Shown: one piece after another, positions 17,068 through 26,396 of the stretch
Layout: each line of letters opens with the position of its first letter
How positions within the stretch are numbered: position 1 is the first letter of the stretch
DNA from: CAYMZZ01 sp047600605
Lineage (GTDB): Bacteria; Bacteroidota; Bacteroidia; Chitinophagales; Chitinophagaceae
Length of the DNA stretch: 64,000 bases
Reading direction: 5' to 3'
Assembly (NCBI GenBank): GCA_047600605.1
Contig: JASGKK010000002.1
Span: forward strand, 1,550,001-1,614,000
The notes under the pieces: generated by a model
The model's database searches: none
Seen by the model: the letters and a program-made list of their open reading frames with translations, nothing else
Told to the model about the DNA's origin: nothing
Position numbers and translations under genes: made by a program

Positions 17068-17517
17068 TTAAGCATCCGGTATTTCCGGCTCAACCAGTTT
17101 CGCCAGCTTTTCCAGCGATTCCTGCCAGCCGAGGTAACACATTTCTACAGGTATTACAGCAGGGATGCCTTCCTGTGTAATATTGACTTCTGTACCGGCA
17201 ATGGTTTTCCGCAGCCTGACGGTCGTGGTCATTTCTCCCGGCAGGTTAGGATCGTCAAATTTGCTGCTGTATTTCAGCAACTCACCAGGTTTTAATTGAA
17301 GAAAAGTACCACCAAATGAATGGCCATTGCCGGTCGAAAAATTCTGGAATGACATTTTATAAGTGCCACCTTCCTTTGCATTGATCTCATGAACGATGCC
17401 CAGAAAACCGTAAGGTGGCAGCCATGCAGCCCATGCATTGGCATCGGTAAATGCCCGGTATACTTTTTCCGGCGATGTCTTGAGCATTCTGTGTAGCGTT
17501 ACAGTATTATTAGCCAT
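17068..17517 (-). CDS. AHSA1/SRPBCC-domain protein
   Basis: 149 aa, the whole length forming one START-like domain of the AHSA1 type. Typical pieces are 'LHRMLKTSPEKVYRAFTDANAWAAWLPP' at the N-terminus (broken here for length: RAFTDANAWAAWLPP), 'GGTYKMSF', 'GELLKYSSKFDD', 'TTVRLRKTIAGTEVNI' and the closing helix 'WQESLEKLAKLVEPEI'. Members are cytosolic, bind hydrophobic ligands or chaperones, and are often of unknown role. It is flanked by a terminator downstream and transcribed alone. Confidence 0.85.
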   Translation of the reverse strand: MANNTVTLHRMLKTSPEKVYRAFTDANAWAAWLPPYGFLGIVHEINAKEGGTYKMSFQNFSTGNGHSFGGTFLQLKPGELLKYSSKFDDPNLPGEMTTTVRLRKTIAGTEVNITQEGIPAVIPVEMCYLGWQESLEKLAKLVEPEIPDA

Positions 17518-17708
17518 AAAATGAAATTTTGTTCCTACTCATCTGTCTTTTCGGTGCCGCCCGTTTTTTGAAGTGGTTGCTGCTCCACCTGTCTTTGTTG
17601 CTGCGCTATTGCTTCAACACAACAAAGATGCCGGGAAAATTTCATCCGGATAATGGTGGTATGTGTCAATCTGAAGGGGCTTTTGCGACAACAGAATTGA
17701 TTGTTTTT

Positions 17709-19439
17709 TTAATCTGCAATGACGGATGAACTTGTGAGTTTCATGTCGGCATACTTCCAGGCCTCTTCAAAAGCTGCTTTTGCTTTTTGCGCCTCCTCAT
17801 TTTTCTTCTGCAGCACCAGCGAATTATATAAACCGATCAATGCCCAGCCATTTCTACGCCAGGTTTTCAGATCCTGGTTATATACTTTTTCCGCTTCAGC
17901 ATATTTACCTGCTTTAAGTAATACGGCGCCAAGGTGATGCCTGATAGAGAAAAACCAGTCAGGCGGCTCATTGTAATTGAGCTTGTCTTCCAGGGCAACA
18001 GCTTTCTGTAGCAGGGAGATAGATTGCGGTAGATGTCCCTGCCTGGCAGCGATACCGGCAGCCAGTACCCGCGAAGCGATCTGCACCAGGTCGGCGGTGG
18101 TATTGATATTCCAGATGGTCAGGTCTTTAAGGGTGGTGTCGGTGGCTAATATGCGCAGGCTGTCCATTTCCTGCTGCGCTTTGGCTAAATCATTTTTTCC
18201 GAGATAGGCCATACCTCTTGCGTAATGCCAGATGGCGCGGGGGTATACGAGATCATTTGCCGGAGGCGTAATTGCTGTAATCGTATCCCACATAGATAAT
18301 TTCACAGCGGTATAATAAGGAATGGTGTAATAATGCTGCAGTGTTCCCCAGCCGGGCATACGCATCACATCCTTGGCCGTATGCTCCTGCAGTTTTTTTG
18401 CTGTTTCCCAGGCCAGTTGGGAATTGCCCTCGAGTGTAGCTGTTGCCACCAGGAAGTGATTGTTGTGCGGATAGTAGCCCAATGGATAAGCTCCCTGCGC
18501 ATGACAGGTGGTTGTATAAATGCTATCAATTTTTGCTGCTTCAATATTGGATAATGTGCCGGCGTGATAATCGCCCGTATTGATATAGATATGCGAAGGC
18601 ATATGTACCAGGTGACCAGCGCCTGGTACCAGTGTCTCCAGCAGTTTGGCACTGCCCAGGGCTTTCTCGGGGGTGGCGGAAGATTCCAGGGCATGAATGT
18701 AAAAATGATGAGCGCCGGGATGTTTGGGGTTTACCTTCATCAGGTGTTCGAGAGTGGCCAGCAACTCGGGAGTCCAGGGGCGGAGTGCTTTTGTTTTTTT
18801 ATCATACAGGTCCCAGGGGTGCACATCCATCATGGCTTCGGCATACAATGCCCCGATATCGGGATCATCAGAAAACTGTGTAAACACTTTTTTCATAGCA
18901 GCCGCATAAGCGATGTCGAGTGCATTGCGGTCGGCCGGAGGTTGTGCCGCATAGCGGGTCGTTAAGGCCTCAATGAGTGCGGCCTCTTTTGGTGTACAGT
19001 TTTTGCTGAGCGACTTTGCCCTGCTGGCTGCTTCATAAGCACGTTGAAAATTGTCTTCTTCCATACCGCCGTTGTAGTTGGGGCCAAGTACATAGGCAAA
19101 ACCCCAATAAGCCATAGCGCAAGTAGAATCTATGCGGGTGGCCTCGTAAAATGACCGCGCAGCTTCGGCATGATTAAAGCCATAAGCCAGCATCAGCCCC
19201 TGGGCAAAATACTCCTGGGCTTCCCTGGCGGAAGTAGTGATTTTAAAATCAATACCCTCCAGGCCGGGCAGTTTGGGCGCTTTCTTTCCTGAACTGTACC
19301 AGGCTTTATCATTGGTGGCTGGCGTGGCACAACCAATAGCCTGATTGCCGTTGCCGGATTCCTTTTTTTCTTTACTGTTGTTATTAGTACAGGCCAGGAG
19401 CATTACACTGCTCAGAATTGCCAAAAGCTGTGGACGCAT
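17709..19439 (-). CDS. TPR-containing lipoprotein
   Basis: 576 aa. Signal peptide II with lipobox MLLAC, lipidated Cys17, followed by an Asn/Lys/Glu-rich linker. Several tetratricopeptide-like helical pairs are visible, for example GFNHAEAARSFYEATRID, KHPGAHHFYIHALE and AGKYAEAEKVYNQDL. The His-rich stretch 'LVHMPSHIYINTGDY' and 'YYPHNNHFL' in the middle is characteristic of a widespread, uncharacterised TPR family often annotated only as tetratricopeptide protein. The conserved histidines could bind metal (inference). It stands 248 bp after the WG-repeat gene and ends close to the AHSA1 gene start. Confidence 0.85.
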   Translation of the reverse strand: MRPQLLAILSSVMLLACTNNNSKEKKESGNGNQAIGCATPATNDKAWYSSGKKAPKLPGLEGIDFKITTSAREAQEYFAQGLMLAYGFNHAEAARSFYEATRIDSTCAMAYWGFAYVLGPNYNGGMEEDNFQRAYEAASRAKSLSKNCTPKEAALIEALTTRYAAQPPADRNALDIAYAAAMKKVFTQFSDDPDIGALYAEAMMDVHPWDLYDKKTKALRPWTPELLATLEHLMKVNPKHPGAHHFYIHALESSATPEKALGSAKLLETLVPGAGHLVHMPSHIYINTGDYHAGTLSNIEAAKIDSIYTTTCHAQGAYPLGYYPHNNHFLVATATLEGNSQLAWETAKKLQEHTAKDVMRMPGWGTLQHYYTIPYYTAVKLSMWDTITAITPPANDLVYPRAIWHYARGMAYLGKNDLAKAQQEMDSLRILATDTTLKDLTIWNINTTADLVQIASRVLAAGIAARQGHLPQSISLLQKAVALEDKLNYNEPPDWFFSIRHHLGAVLLKAGKYAEAEKVYNQDLKTWRRNGWALIGLYNSLVLQKKNEEAQKAKAAFEEAWKYADMKLTSSSVIAD

Positions 19440-19640
19440 AAAAGGCTTATTTACTTTTTAGTGACGAAAAGTTTTTGGATATCAGGGGCGGATGCTACGG
19501 TTAGAATCAGGCGCAGATCAAACAGGAAAGATAATCTGCTGAAGATACTCAAAAAGCCCAAATGGCAAAACAAAATTGCAGGCTACTCATAAAAGGAATG
19601 CTCTGTAACGTAAAAATAATTTAACAGGCTGCCTGGTAAC

Positions 19641-19677
19641 GATAGTGAGGATCGTAAGAAATACCATTCTCACTATC
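19641..19677 (-). terminator. Possible hairpin terminator after the WG-repeat gene
   Basis: Inverted repeat GATAGTGAG (19641-19649) and CTCACTATC (19669-19677), 10 bp past the WG-repeat stop at 19687. Reading the minus strand, a T-rich stretch (AAATTATTTTT) follows about 20 nt later instead of directly, so termination is only likely. Confidence 0.4.
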
Positions 19678-19686
19678 AGCAACCTA

Positions 19687-21921
19687 TTATCGGAATATGT
19701 AGGTGTATTGTACGATGTTCCACAGCATGTAATTAAATGCACCCTGTCCGTTGCACCGGCTGCATTTGACCTGTTCGTCTGTGGTATAGCCTTTTGTACT
19801 GGTGGTTTTGGTAGTGGTGGTCTCTTTTGTTCCCCGCACTTCCTTATAACTGTTTGTGGTCGGATCCCAAACCCTTTCCCAGGTTGGTGTGGCATTCCTG
19901 GACGTCTCGGTTTTTGTTGCTCCGTTCACTTTCGTGGTTCTTGTTGTGTAACCGCGTCCTTCACAATCAGGACAGGTGTGCAGATCGGTATTTTTAAAAT
20001 CTATTTTATAGCGCCCCAGGGCTACGGCGTCAAACGATATGCTTGCGCCATTGATTTCGCCAATGATCTTATCTGCCTTTAATTCCAGTTTATCAAAAAC
20101 CGGGTAAAGCAAGACTTTTTCGTCCGTAGTTTTTACTCCCCATGCTGCTTGCCGGTCTCTGAACTGGTGTTTGTAAAGCACAACATTTTTGCCAGACAAC
20201 TGGATAATGTGGCTGCTTTCCGCATTTAGCCAGTTATAAGGCTTGCCGGTACTGAGATCGAGATAGGTATAAGAATTATCAGCCCTGTTTTTTGCGGTGA
20301 CCAGCCCGTTTCCATTTATCGAATACATTGTATCATAACTGCACGATACAACAAAGTTGTTTTCATGATCCAGTATACCTGTTTTATTGTTGATGATAAT
20401 ACGCCGGTAGATGCCTTCATCGTCCATAAAGAAGCAGGGTGTTTCTTTTCCCGATCTATCGAGCAAAGCATATTTGCCATTTTCCAGCATCTGTACTATG
20501 GCTATACCGTTTATAAAGGGGAGTGCTTTTTTATATAATGAGGATAACCCTTTCCCGGCAGAATCTATGTAGGCATATTTTTCATACAGGTCGCCCACAA
20601 CTGCAAAGCCTTCTGAAAAATCTCCTGCGGAAGCGTACAATGGAGGAATAATTTCCTTACCCGTTTTATCAATATAGCCATACCGGTTGTTGATTTTTAC
20701 CCTGGCCCTGCCATTGCTGAAACCATACGCCTCATCATATTTAAAAGGGATAACGATTTTACCTGCATTATCAATATAACCCTGTTTTTTTCTGAACCTG
20801 ATCATTGCCAGGCCATCTGAAAAATCAGATGCATCTTCGTAGATCGCACTGATGATAGCGGTACCCGTTCTGCTGATAAAACCATACGCTCCGTTGAGCT
20901 TTACCCGGGCTCTGCCATCTGAAAAGGAATGGGCCTCTTCATAGGTTGCAGCAATAACCTCTTTCCCTGTTTTATCTATAAAGCCCCAGGTACCGCCGCT
21001 GCTACTGCCGGGATAAGCAACCAGGGGTGTTTGTACTGCTGCCAATCCCTCAGTAAAGTTGCGGGCCATTGTATAGTTGGCAGGGATAACTATTTTTCCG
21101 CTGGCGTCCTTAAAGCCATAACTATACGAGTCCTTATAGAGGATATAATTTATCCGCTCGGGCTGCAGTAGTATTTGTTTGCCGGTTTTATCTACGTAAA
21201 ACTCTGCTTCATCTGAGGCTACTTTGGCTTTGCCATCTTTAAAACTCTCTGCGCGGGAATATTGCGATAGAATGATTTCTTTTCCTGTTTTATTGATATA
21301 CCCATAGTGGATACCGGATAATACCATGGCCATACCCTCCGAAAAATCGTTTATATAGCCGTACTCCGCCGATTTCCTGTTGTCTGACTGATCAATAAGA
21401 AAATAACTGCCTTTGAGCACTACAATTGCCACTCCCTGATCAAAATCCCTGGCCTCTGCATACTTTATCGCAATGGCTTCCTTCCCGTTTTTATCAACGA
21501 ATCCCCATTTTGCATCTTTTCCTCTCCCGATAGAAACCCGGTACAGGCCTTCCTTATTCTTGCCCAGATAATTGTATTTGACAGGCGTTATTTCCCTTCC
21601 GGATTTGTCCAGTAAGCCCCATTTACCATTTAATTCCACCTGGGCCAGGCCTCCCGAAAAATTATCGGCGCCATCATATTTCAGGGGTATAACCAGTTTT
21701 CCTGTTTTGTCAAGAAAACCTCTTTTGTTGTTGAGTATAACCAGGGCCATATCCTCCTCAAAAAGGAAGGCCATATCATATTGAGGCTCAACAATGACCT
21801 GGTCATTAGCGTCCCGGTAACCCCATTTGCCGTTTACAACAAACGGTTTTAATGACTGGCTCATTGATTTTAAAGTGCCGGAAAGAATAAAACAGGCTGT
21901 GATAAGTATTGTCTTGATCAT
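19687..21921 (-). CDS. Secreted WG-repeat protein with C-terminal CxxCxGxG zinc-finger-like region
   Basis: 744 aa. The signal peptide ends LKSMSQ (about residue 22). From residue 25 to about 560 there are roughly 15 WG-type repeats of about 35 residues (for example GKWGLLDKSGREITPVKY and YGYIDKTGKEIIPPLY, each followed by 'F.EG.A.V'). The C-terminal part has two DnaJ-like cysteine motifs, CPDCEGRGY and CSRCNGQGAF, about 55 residues apart around a Thr/Lys-rich stretch. They could form one zinc site. WG repeats act as protein-interaction scaffolds; the exact role is unknown. Zinc-finger motifs on an exported protein are unusual. Confidence 0.87.
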   Translation of the reverse strand: MIKTILITACFILSGTLKSMSQSLKPFVVNGKWGYRDANDQVIVEPQYDMAFLFEEDMALVILNNKRGFLDKTGKLVIPLKYDGADNFSGGLAQVELNGKWGLLDKSGREITPVKYNYLGKNKEGLYRVSIGRGKDAKWGFVDKNGKEAIAIKYAEARDFDQGVAIVVLKGSYFLIDQSDNRKSAEYGYINDFSEGMAMVLSGIHYGYINKTGKEIILSQYSRAESFKDGKAKVASDEAEFYVDKTGKQILLQPERINYILYKDSYSYGFKDASGKIVIPANYTMARNFTEGLAAVQTPLVAYPGSSSGGTWGFIDKTGKEVIAATYEEAHSFSDGRARVKLNGAYGFISRTGTAIISAIYEDASDFSDGLAMIRFRKKQGYIDNAGKIVIPFKYDEAYGFSNGRARVKINNRYGYIDKTGKEIIPPLYASAGDFSEGFAVVGDLYEKYAYIDSAGKGLSSLYKKALPFINGIAIVQMLENGKYALLDRSGKETPCFFMDDEGIYRRIIINNKTGILDHENNFVVSCSYDTMYSINGNGLVTAKNRADNSYTYLDLSTGKPYNWLNAESSHIIQLSGKNVVLYKHQFRDRQAAWGVKTTDEKVLLYPVFDKLELKADKIIGEINGASISFDAVALGRYKIDFKNTDLHTCPDCEGRGYTTRTTKVNGATKTETSRNATPTWERVWDPTTNSYKEVRGTKETTTTKTTSTKGYTTDEQVKCSRCNGQGAFNYMLWNIVQYTYIFR

Positions 21922-22089
21922 GTTTGAGGAATTACATCATTATTTTTTAGCGCCTCAAATTCAAACGTCAAGTATAGTATACCGGGAGGGAATTAGAATA
22001 CCCTGTGCCGGGTATTTAAAAGCAGATAGCGTACATGTATCGAAGCATGTTTGGTATCACTAATAGAGAAAGTTGTATAGGGAAAATAA

Positions 22090-23295
22090 CTATCTCCCAA
22101 ATCCGAAAAAAGGCGATAGTAAATGCTTCTTTCCGCGAAGCCATAAAGAAACCATTTCCATGCCTGTTACAGAAAAAGTGATACCATTGCCGCCAAATCC
22201 CAGTACGAAGTATGCGTTTTTAAAGTTTCTGTGTTCCCCGATATAAGGCAGGCTGTCGCTGGTGCTGCCAAAAGTACCGGCCCAGGCAAAATCTGAAAAG
22301 AAAGAATGAGCAGGAAAATATTTTTCAAAAGAGCGGGTTAGCCGTTGTTCTTTCTTAGTTATTAATGCATCACGTCTCACAGGATCCCTGAATGGCTCAT
22401 CTGCACCGCCGATGAGCATACGCCCATCGTCTGTAGAGCGTATATACACATAAGGGTCGGCTGTATTCCAGATAAGCAGGTCGTTGTATTGCCGGCTCAG
22501 CCCGGGCATTACTTCCGATACAATTGCATAGGTACTGATGAGGTCAACAAATTTCTCCCTGATCATGTGTGCACTTTCATAACCTGTACAGTATATTATT
22601 TTTTTACAGCGGATCATTGCGCCTGTATGCACCCTGACTTTGCTGGCACGATGGCTATGTGTTACTTCAATCAGCTCGGTTTTATCGTATATCTGTAATC
22701 CTTTCCTGTAATTGTAAGCCAGCAGTTCATGTACAAACCGAAATGCATCTATGCTGGCTCCCTGGCGGGAAAGAATGCCTCCCCACGTTTTCTGCAGATC
22801 GTAAGTATCTCTTATCTGCTGTGCTTCCAGCCATTGTACTTCAAATCCCGCTGTTTGCCTGGCCTGCAGTTCCAGTCTGAGGGCTTCCACCGCTTTTTTT
22901 CGATCAGCAAAGTAGAGCGACATCTTTTTCCGGAATCCTGCCTGCGATTTTATTTTCCGCGCAATTGAGCCTATCTGATCAATCGCCCGGTAGCAGGCTT
23001 TATAAGTAGCCGTGGCTCCTTTTTCGCCAATCATTTTGGCGAGCTCGTAAAGCGGTTTATCCAGCTCATACTGCAGCATGGAGGTAGTGGCCGAAGAGCT
23101 GCCATGAGCGATCTCCCGCTTATCGATCAGGATAGTTTTATATCCGTCCTGTATACACTGATGAGCGATCAGACTGCCGGTAATGCCTCCGCCTACTACC
23201 AGCACATCGCAGTCCACATTTTTCTGCAACGATGGATAGGAGGCCAGCAGCCCGTTTTTTATTAACCAGAATGGTTCATTTGATTTCAGGTCCAT
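22090..23295 (-). CDS. FAD-dependent oxidoreductase (DAO/DadA-like)
   Basis: 401 aa. N-terminal dinucleotide-binding motif VLVVGGGITGSLIA (G35, G37, G40), then 'TILIDKREIAHGSSSATTSM', the usual second FAD contact of the DAO superfamily. A C-terminal FAD motif is seen in 'LPYIGEH' and 'FVLGFGGNGITFSVTGMEM'. It is cytosolic, with no signal peptide. Family members oxidise amine groups of amino acids or related compounds. Relatives with this 'NxPFWLIKNGL' start are often annotated simply as FAD oxidoreductase, so the substrate is open. It is transcribed alone, 168 bp after the WG-repeat gene and divergent from the DUF4142 gene. Confidence 0.87.
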   Translation of the reverse strand: MDLKSNEPFWLIKNGLLASYPSLQKNVDCDVLVVGGGITGSLIAHQCIQDGYKTILIDKREIAHGSSSATTSMLQYELDKPLYELAKMIGEKGATATYKACYRAIDQIGSIARKIKSQAGFRKKMSLYFADRKKAVEALRLELQARQTAGFEVQWLEAQQIRDTYDLQKTWGGILSRQGASIDAFRFVHELLAYNYRKGLQIYDKTELIEVTHSHRASKVRVHTGAMIRCKKIIYCTGYESAHMIREKFVDLISTYAIVSEVMPGLSRQYNDLLIWNTADPYVYIRSTDDGRMLIGGADEPFRDPVRRDALITKKEQRLTRSFEKYFPAHSFFSDFAWAGTFGSTSDSLPYIGEHRNFKNAYFVLGFGGNGITFSVTGMEMVSLWLRGKKHLLSPFFGFGR

Positions 23296-23627
23296 GGGGC
23301 TGATGTGGTGAAAGAGTTTTCAACGCTCTGTTAATAACACGCTTACTGATCCGTTTCATAGATAAAGTAGCTTATAAAGAATTAGTACTCAAAATCTGTT
23401 CCGGAAGGAATGGGTCTTACGTCGTTTTTTACTAAAACAGCCAGGAAGATTTTCAACTGACCGTTACTGGCACAGTATCTGCGTACTAAATGTTAAGGTT
23501 TCACTCAACTATTTGAAGAGCAGGCATAAAGGGTGTTTGTATCAGATTTTGGGGTAATTTTACCCGATTAATAAACTGTTCGTATAGCGTATAAACGCAT
23601 CGATCGTTCACAATAAAAAATGTAAGC
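23296..23627. other. 332-bp divergent intergenic region
   Basis: The region separates the FAD oxidoreductase gene (minus) from the DUF4142 gene (plus). No gene is supported: the only open frame across it continues antisense into the DUF4142 gene. Promoters for both genes must lie here, but no clear TAnnTTTG box with spacing could be assigned and no strong inverted repeat was seen. Confidence 0.5.
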
Positions 23628-24146
23628 ATGAGAAAGTACCTGATGATTTTATGTTCGGTAGCTATTTTTTCCTGTACCAAAAACAATAACAACGATAATA
23701 ATCCCGGTGAACTCAGTGATTTTGACAAAGAGTTTATTTCTAAAGCCGGTATGGCCAATGTCGCTGAAATTCAGATAGGAGAGCTTGCGGTGGGTCAGGC
23801 ATCTGAAGTAAGTGTCCGGAATTTTGCCCGCGATATGGTGACGGATTATACCCAGTTTCACCAACAGCTTAAAGTACTTGCCGCGGCTAACGGTCAGACA
23901 GCTCCTGAAGAGATGGATTCGGATCATGAAAGTTTAAGAAACCGGCTGATGGGGCTTAGTGGAAGGGAATTTGATTCCACTTATATTAAAAACCAGGTAC
24001 TGGATCATGAAAATTTCATTGCCTTATATCAAAGCGAAGTAGATGCAGGAGCCAATGGTGATGTCCGCAATTTTGCCTCTGCTATGTTGTCACAATTGCG
24101 TACACGCCTTGAGCGTGCTAAAACCCTGGCTGAATTATATCCTTAA
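23628..24146 (+). CDS. DUF4142 lipoprotein
   Basis: 172 aa. Lipobox IFSC with lipidated Cys16, followed by an Asn-rich linker. The DUF4142 domain (about residues 32-170) shows its usual helical pattern: 'DKEFISKAGMANVAEIQIGE', 'VRNFARDMVTDYTQFHQQL' and 'VLDHENFIALYQSEV'. It is a ferritin-like four-helix bundle fold without clear metal ligands. These periplasmic lipoproteins occur widely in Bacteroidota and their role is not settled. It is a single gene followed by a strong hairpin. Confidence 0.9.
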   Translation: MRKYLMILCSVAIFSCTKNNNNDNNPGELSDFDKEFISKAGMANVAEIQIGELAVGQASEVSVRNFARDMVTDYTQFHQQLKVLAAANGQTAPEEMDSDHESLRNRLMGLSGREFDSTYIKNQVLDHENFIALYQSEVDAGANGDVRNFASAMLSQLRTRLERAKTLAELYP

Positions 24147-24191
24147 TTTTCAGCCGGCAACCCGGTTCTCTTTTTCTTATAAATCATAAAG

Positions 24192-24221
24192 GAGGAAGCC
24201 GCTCATTTGAGCGGCTTCCTC
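24192..24221. terminator. Hairpin between convergent genes
   Basis: Perfect 14-bp arms GAGGAAGCCGCTCA / TGAGCGGCTTCCTC with a two-base centre. It lies between the DUF4142 stop (24146) and the end of the amidotransferase gene (24267). T-tracts are weak on both sides (TTTATGATTT on the minus side), but the stem is strong and position fits a bidirectional terminator. Confidence 0.7.
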
Positions 24222-24266
24222 TATAATAAGCAAAATCAATTGTGGCATGTCAGTCTGCTGGACTGT

Positions 24267-24956
24267 TTATTTACCGCGGCACATTTTTTCCAGGATAAGC
24301 TGCATCAGGTGATGCGGCTCCTGAAAGGACTGATATTGTGCAATGGCTTTGGCAGACTGGATAAAAGATGCCTCTGTAAGTTCTGCACCACAATGTTGCA
24401 GCATATTATCAATGGTAGCAGGAGTTGCTTCCGGATGAAACTGCAGACCAATCATATGATCGCCGTAGGTAAATACCTGGTGATTGCAGGCGGCCGATGA
24501 GGCGTGGATGATGCCGCCATAAGGATTGTCGAATTTATCACCGTGCCAGTGAAAAACGGTCATCTGTGCTGGTAATGCAGAACCCAGCCATTGCTCCAGG
24601 GAGGTATCGAAGCTGACCGGAAACCAGCCGATCTCTTTATGTTTGTTGGTAAACATCGTTGCTCCCAGGACACAGGCCAGCAACTGTGCACCGAGGCAGA
24701 TACCGATGATCTTTTTATCGGACTGAATTGCAGTATGGATAAAATTTTTTTCTTCAGCTAACCAGGTATACAGATGATCATCGTATACACCCATCGGGCC
24801 ACCCATGACGATCAGCAGATCAAAGCTGTCAGGCGGGGGAAATGAGTCATTTTCCCAGATCCGGGTACCGGTGATAGTGTGTGCGTGTCCGGTCAGCCAT
24901 TGTTCAATAAAACCCAAACCCTCGAAGGGTACATGCTGAATGTAATGAATGTGCAT
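24267..24956 (-). CDS. Class I glutamine amidotransferase
   Basis: 229 aa from the ATG at 24956, chosen because it follows the upstream stop (24958) by one base and starts the family pattern 'MHIHYIQHVPFEG'. The catalytic triad is visible: Cys87 in IIGICLGAQLLA, and His174/Glu176 in LQFHPEAT. 'LIVMGGPMGVYDD' forms the oxyanion region. Stand-alone proteins of this type are usually GMP-synthase-like or act on unknown acceptors. It is coupled to the YggS-family gene and is the last gene of the MarR operon. Confidence 0.88.
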   Translation of the reverse strand: MHIHYIQHVPFEGLGFIEQWLTGHAHTITGTRIWENDSFPPPDSFDLLIVMGGPMGVYDDHLYTWLAEEKNFIHTAIQSDKKIIGICLGAQLLACVLGATMFTNKHKEIGWFPVSFDTSLEQWLGSALPAQMTVFHWHGDKFDNPYGGIIHASSAACNHQVFTYGDHMIGLQFHPEATPATIDNMLQHCGAELTEASFIQSAKAIAQYQSFQEPHHLMQLILEKMCRGK

Positions 24957-24957
24957 A

Positions 24958-25704
24958 TCAATTGCTTTTTTCGTTCCAGTAATAACTATCCGGGTACTGG
25001 CGCTTACCGAATACAGATGTGCCCACCCGCACAATGGTAGCGCCTTCTTCAATAGCGGTTTCGAGGTCGCCACTCATGCCCATACTCAGGTGTGCGCCAC
25101 CAGGCTGCAACAGCCCTTCGCGCAGCGCACTGTCTCTGATATCGCGCAGCAGACGAAAGGAGGGACGCACTTTTTCGGGATCTGCATCAAAAAGCCCGAT
25201 GGTCATCAACCCCATGATACGCATTGTACCATATGCACGTACTTTCTCCAGCAACTTAATGGCGTTATCGGGATGCGTACCAAACTTACTTTCTTCAAAT
25301 GACGTATTGACCTGTACAAATACATCCATACTGCGGCCTTCAAACTGCAGGCGACTGTCCAGTTTTTCTGCCAGTTCTGCCCGGTCGAGCGATTGAATAC
25401 AGCTTACGTATTTCAATACCTCTTTTATTTTATTGGTTTGCAGGTGACCGATAAAATGGCGTTGTACCGGCAGGGTGCCCAGCAGGTAATCCTTTTGCTT
25501 CAGCTCCTGCACCTTATTTTCGCCCGTCAGAGTCTCTCCCGCGCTTACTGCTATTTTAATTTTTTCAGCTGGTACAGTCTTGGTGGCGAGCAACAATTGT
25601 ACATCTTCTTTTGCCCTTCCGGCCAGCCCGGCCGCAATTTGTATACGTTGTTTTACCTGGGTAAGGTTGGCAATGATATCAGCAGTATAAATTTCAGTAT
25701 CCAT
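24958..25704 (-). CDS. YggS/PROSC-family pyridoxal-phosphate homeostasis protein
   Basis: 247 aa from the ATG at 25704; the frame runs 30 codons further up without a family-like start. The PLP lysine is Lys42 in LLLATKTVPAEK. Other family motifs are GENKVQEL, FIGHLQTNK, IQSLDR, LMTIG and MGMSGDLETAI, ending VRVGTSVFGKR. The protein binds PLP in the cytosol and buffers the free cofactor; it has no known enzymatic activity. It sits 65 bp after the MarR gene and one base before the amidotransferase gene, so the three are probably one transcript. Confidence 0.95.
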   Translation of the reverse strand: MDTEIYTADIIANLTQVKQRIQIAAGLAGRAKEDVQLLLATKTVPAEKIKIAVSAGETLTGENKVQELKQKDYLLGTLPVQRHFIGHLQTNKIKEVLKYVSCIQSLDRAELAEKLDSRLQFEGRSMDVFVQVNTSFEESKFGTHPDNAIKLLEKVRAYGTMRIMGLMTIGLFDADPEKVRPSFRLLRDIRDSALREGLLQPGGAHLSMGMSGDLETAIEEGATIVRVGTSVFGKRQYPDSYYWNEKSN

Positions 25705-25769
25705 GATTTTAAAATGATAATCATACAGGCGGGGTGATATCGTCTGTATAATGATTGATAAGGTCAGGT

Positions 25770-26390
25770 TTATGCTTCTGCGTGTTCGGGGCAATCGAGC
25801 CGGAGTTGCCCGGCTGTCAGTTGCATATTAAGCAGATGGCAGAACTGTTTATTGCCTGTCGACGAGAAATGCGTGCAGGTAAAACACATACGCTGAACGG
25901 TGATGATTTTTTCCCTGTACAGATGATGGATCAGGTCGAAGAGAATGGTTTTAAGACCAGACTTCTGTGCACCACTGAGTTGGCTGATGTGTTTTTGCAG
26001 CGACTGGGCAAAGCTGCCTGTGGCTTCGGCAATCTTTTTTCCCTGAGCCGTCAGGCGGAGTATCTGGGTCCGGCTGTCGGCCGGGTCATTCTTTTTAATC
26101 AGTAATTTTTTGCCGGACAGTGCTTTTATTACATCGCTCATGGTCGCCTTGGTCACATTGTATTCTTTTGCAAGAGCGGTGACTGTAGATTTCGACTCAT
26201 CGTGAGTATGCAGGAAAATCAGCGATTGCACCTGTATGGGACTTAGGCCATACTCTTTTGCCTGCTCCCACAGCATTACACGAAATGATTCAGCTATCCG
26301 CTCGAGGGCTGCAATGATCAACGCATCGGGCGAACTGTTCTGTACATCGGGATCAAATGGGATATGTGATGTGTGGTCCATTGTCTGCAT
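25770..26390 (-). CDS. MarR-family regulator with four-cysteine C-terminal tail
   Basis: 206 aa. Winged-helix MarR core (residues 25-150): 'YGLSPIQVQSLIFLH', recognition region 'STVTALAKEYNVTKATMSDVIKAL' (cited in part: VTKATMSDVIKAL) and wing 'KKNDPADSRTQILRLT'. The C-terminal extension after residue 165 holds four cysteines in the order CxxC-x12-C-x15-C, ending CPEHAEA, suitable for zinc or an Fe-S cluster (inference). It lies in the middle of the operon that begins at 27736, whose promoter carries a 29-bp palindrome typical of MarR operators, so autoregulation is likely. The inducer is unknown. Confidence 0.88.
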   Translation of the reverse strand: MQTMDHTSHIPFDPDVQNSSPDALIIAALERIAESFRVMLWEQAKEYGLSPIQVQSLIFLHTHDESKSTVTALAKEYNVTKATMSDVIKALSGKKLLIKKNDPADSRTQILRLTAQGKKIAEATGSFAQSLQKHISQLSGAQKSGLKTILFDLIHHLYREKIITVQRMCFTCTHFSSTGNKQFCHLLNMQLTAGQLRLDCPEHAEA

Positions 26391-26396
26391 CCAGGT

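Noticed and set aside
19587..19895. 102-codon minus-strand frame before the WG-repeat gene end
   Set aside because: It overlaps the cysteine-motif end of the WG-repeat protein in another frame and has a low-complexity translation.
23501..23927. Minus-strand frames across the DUF4142 gene and its upstream gap
   Set aside because: They are antisense to a clear lipoprotein gene and show no family similarity.
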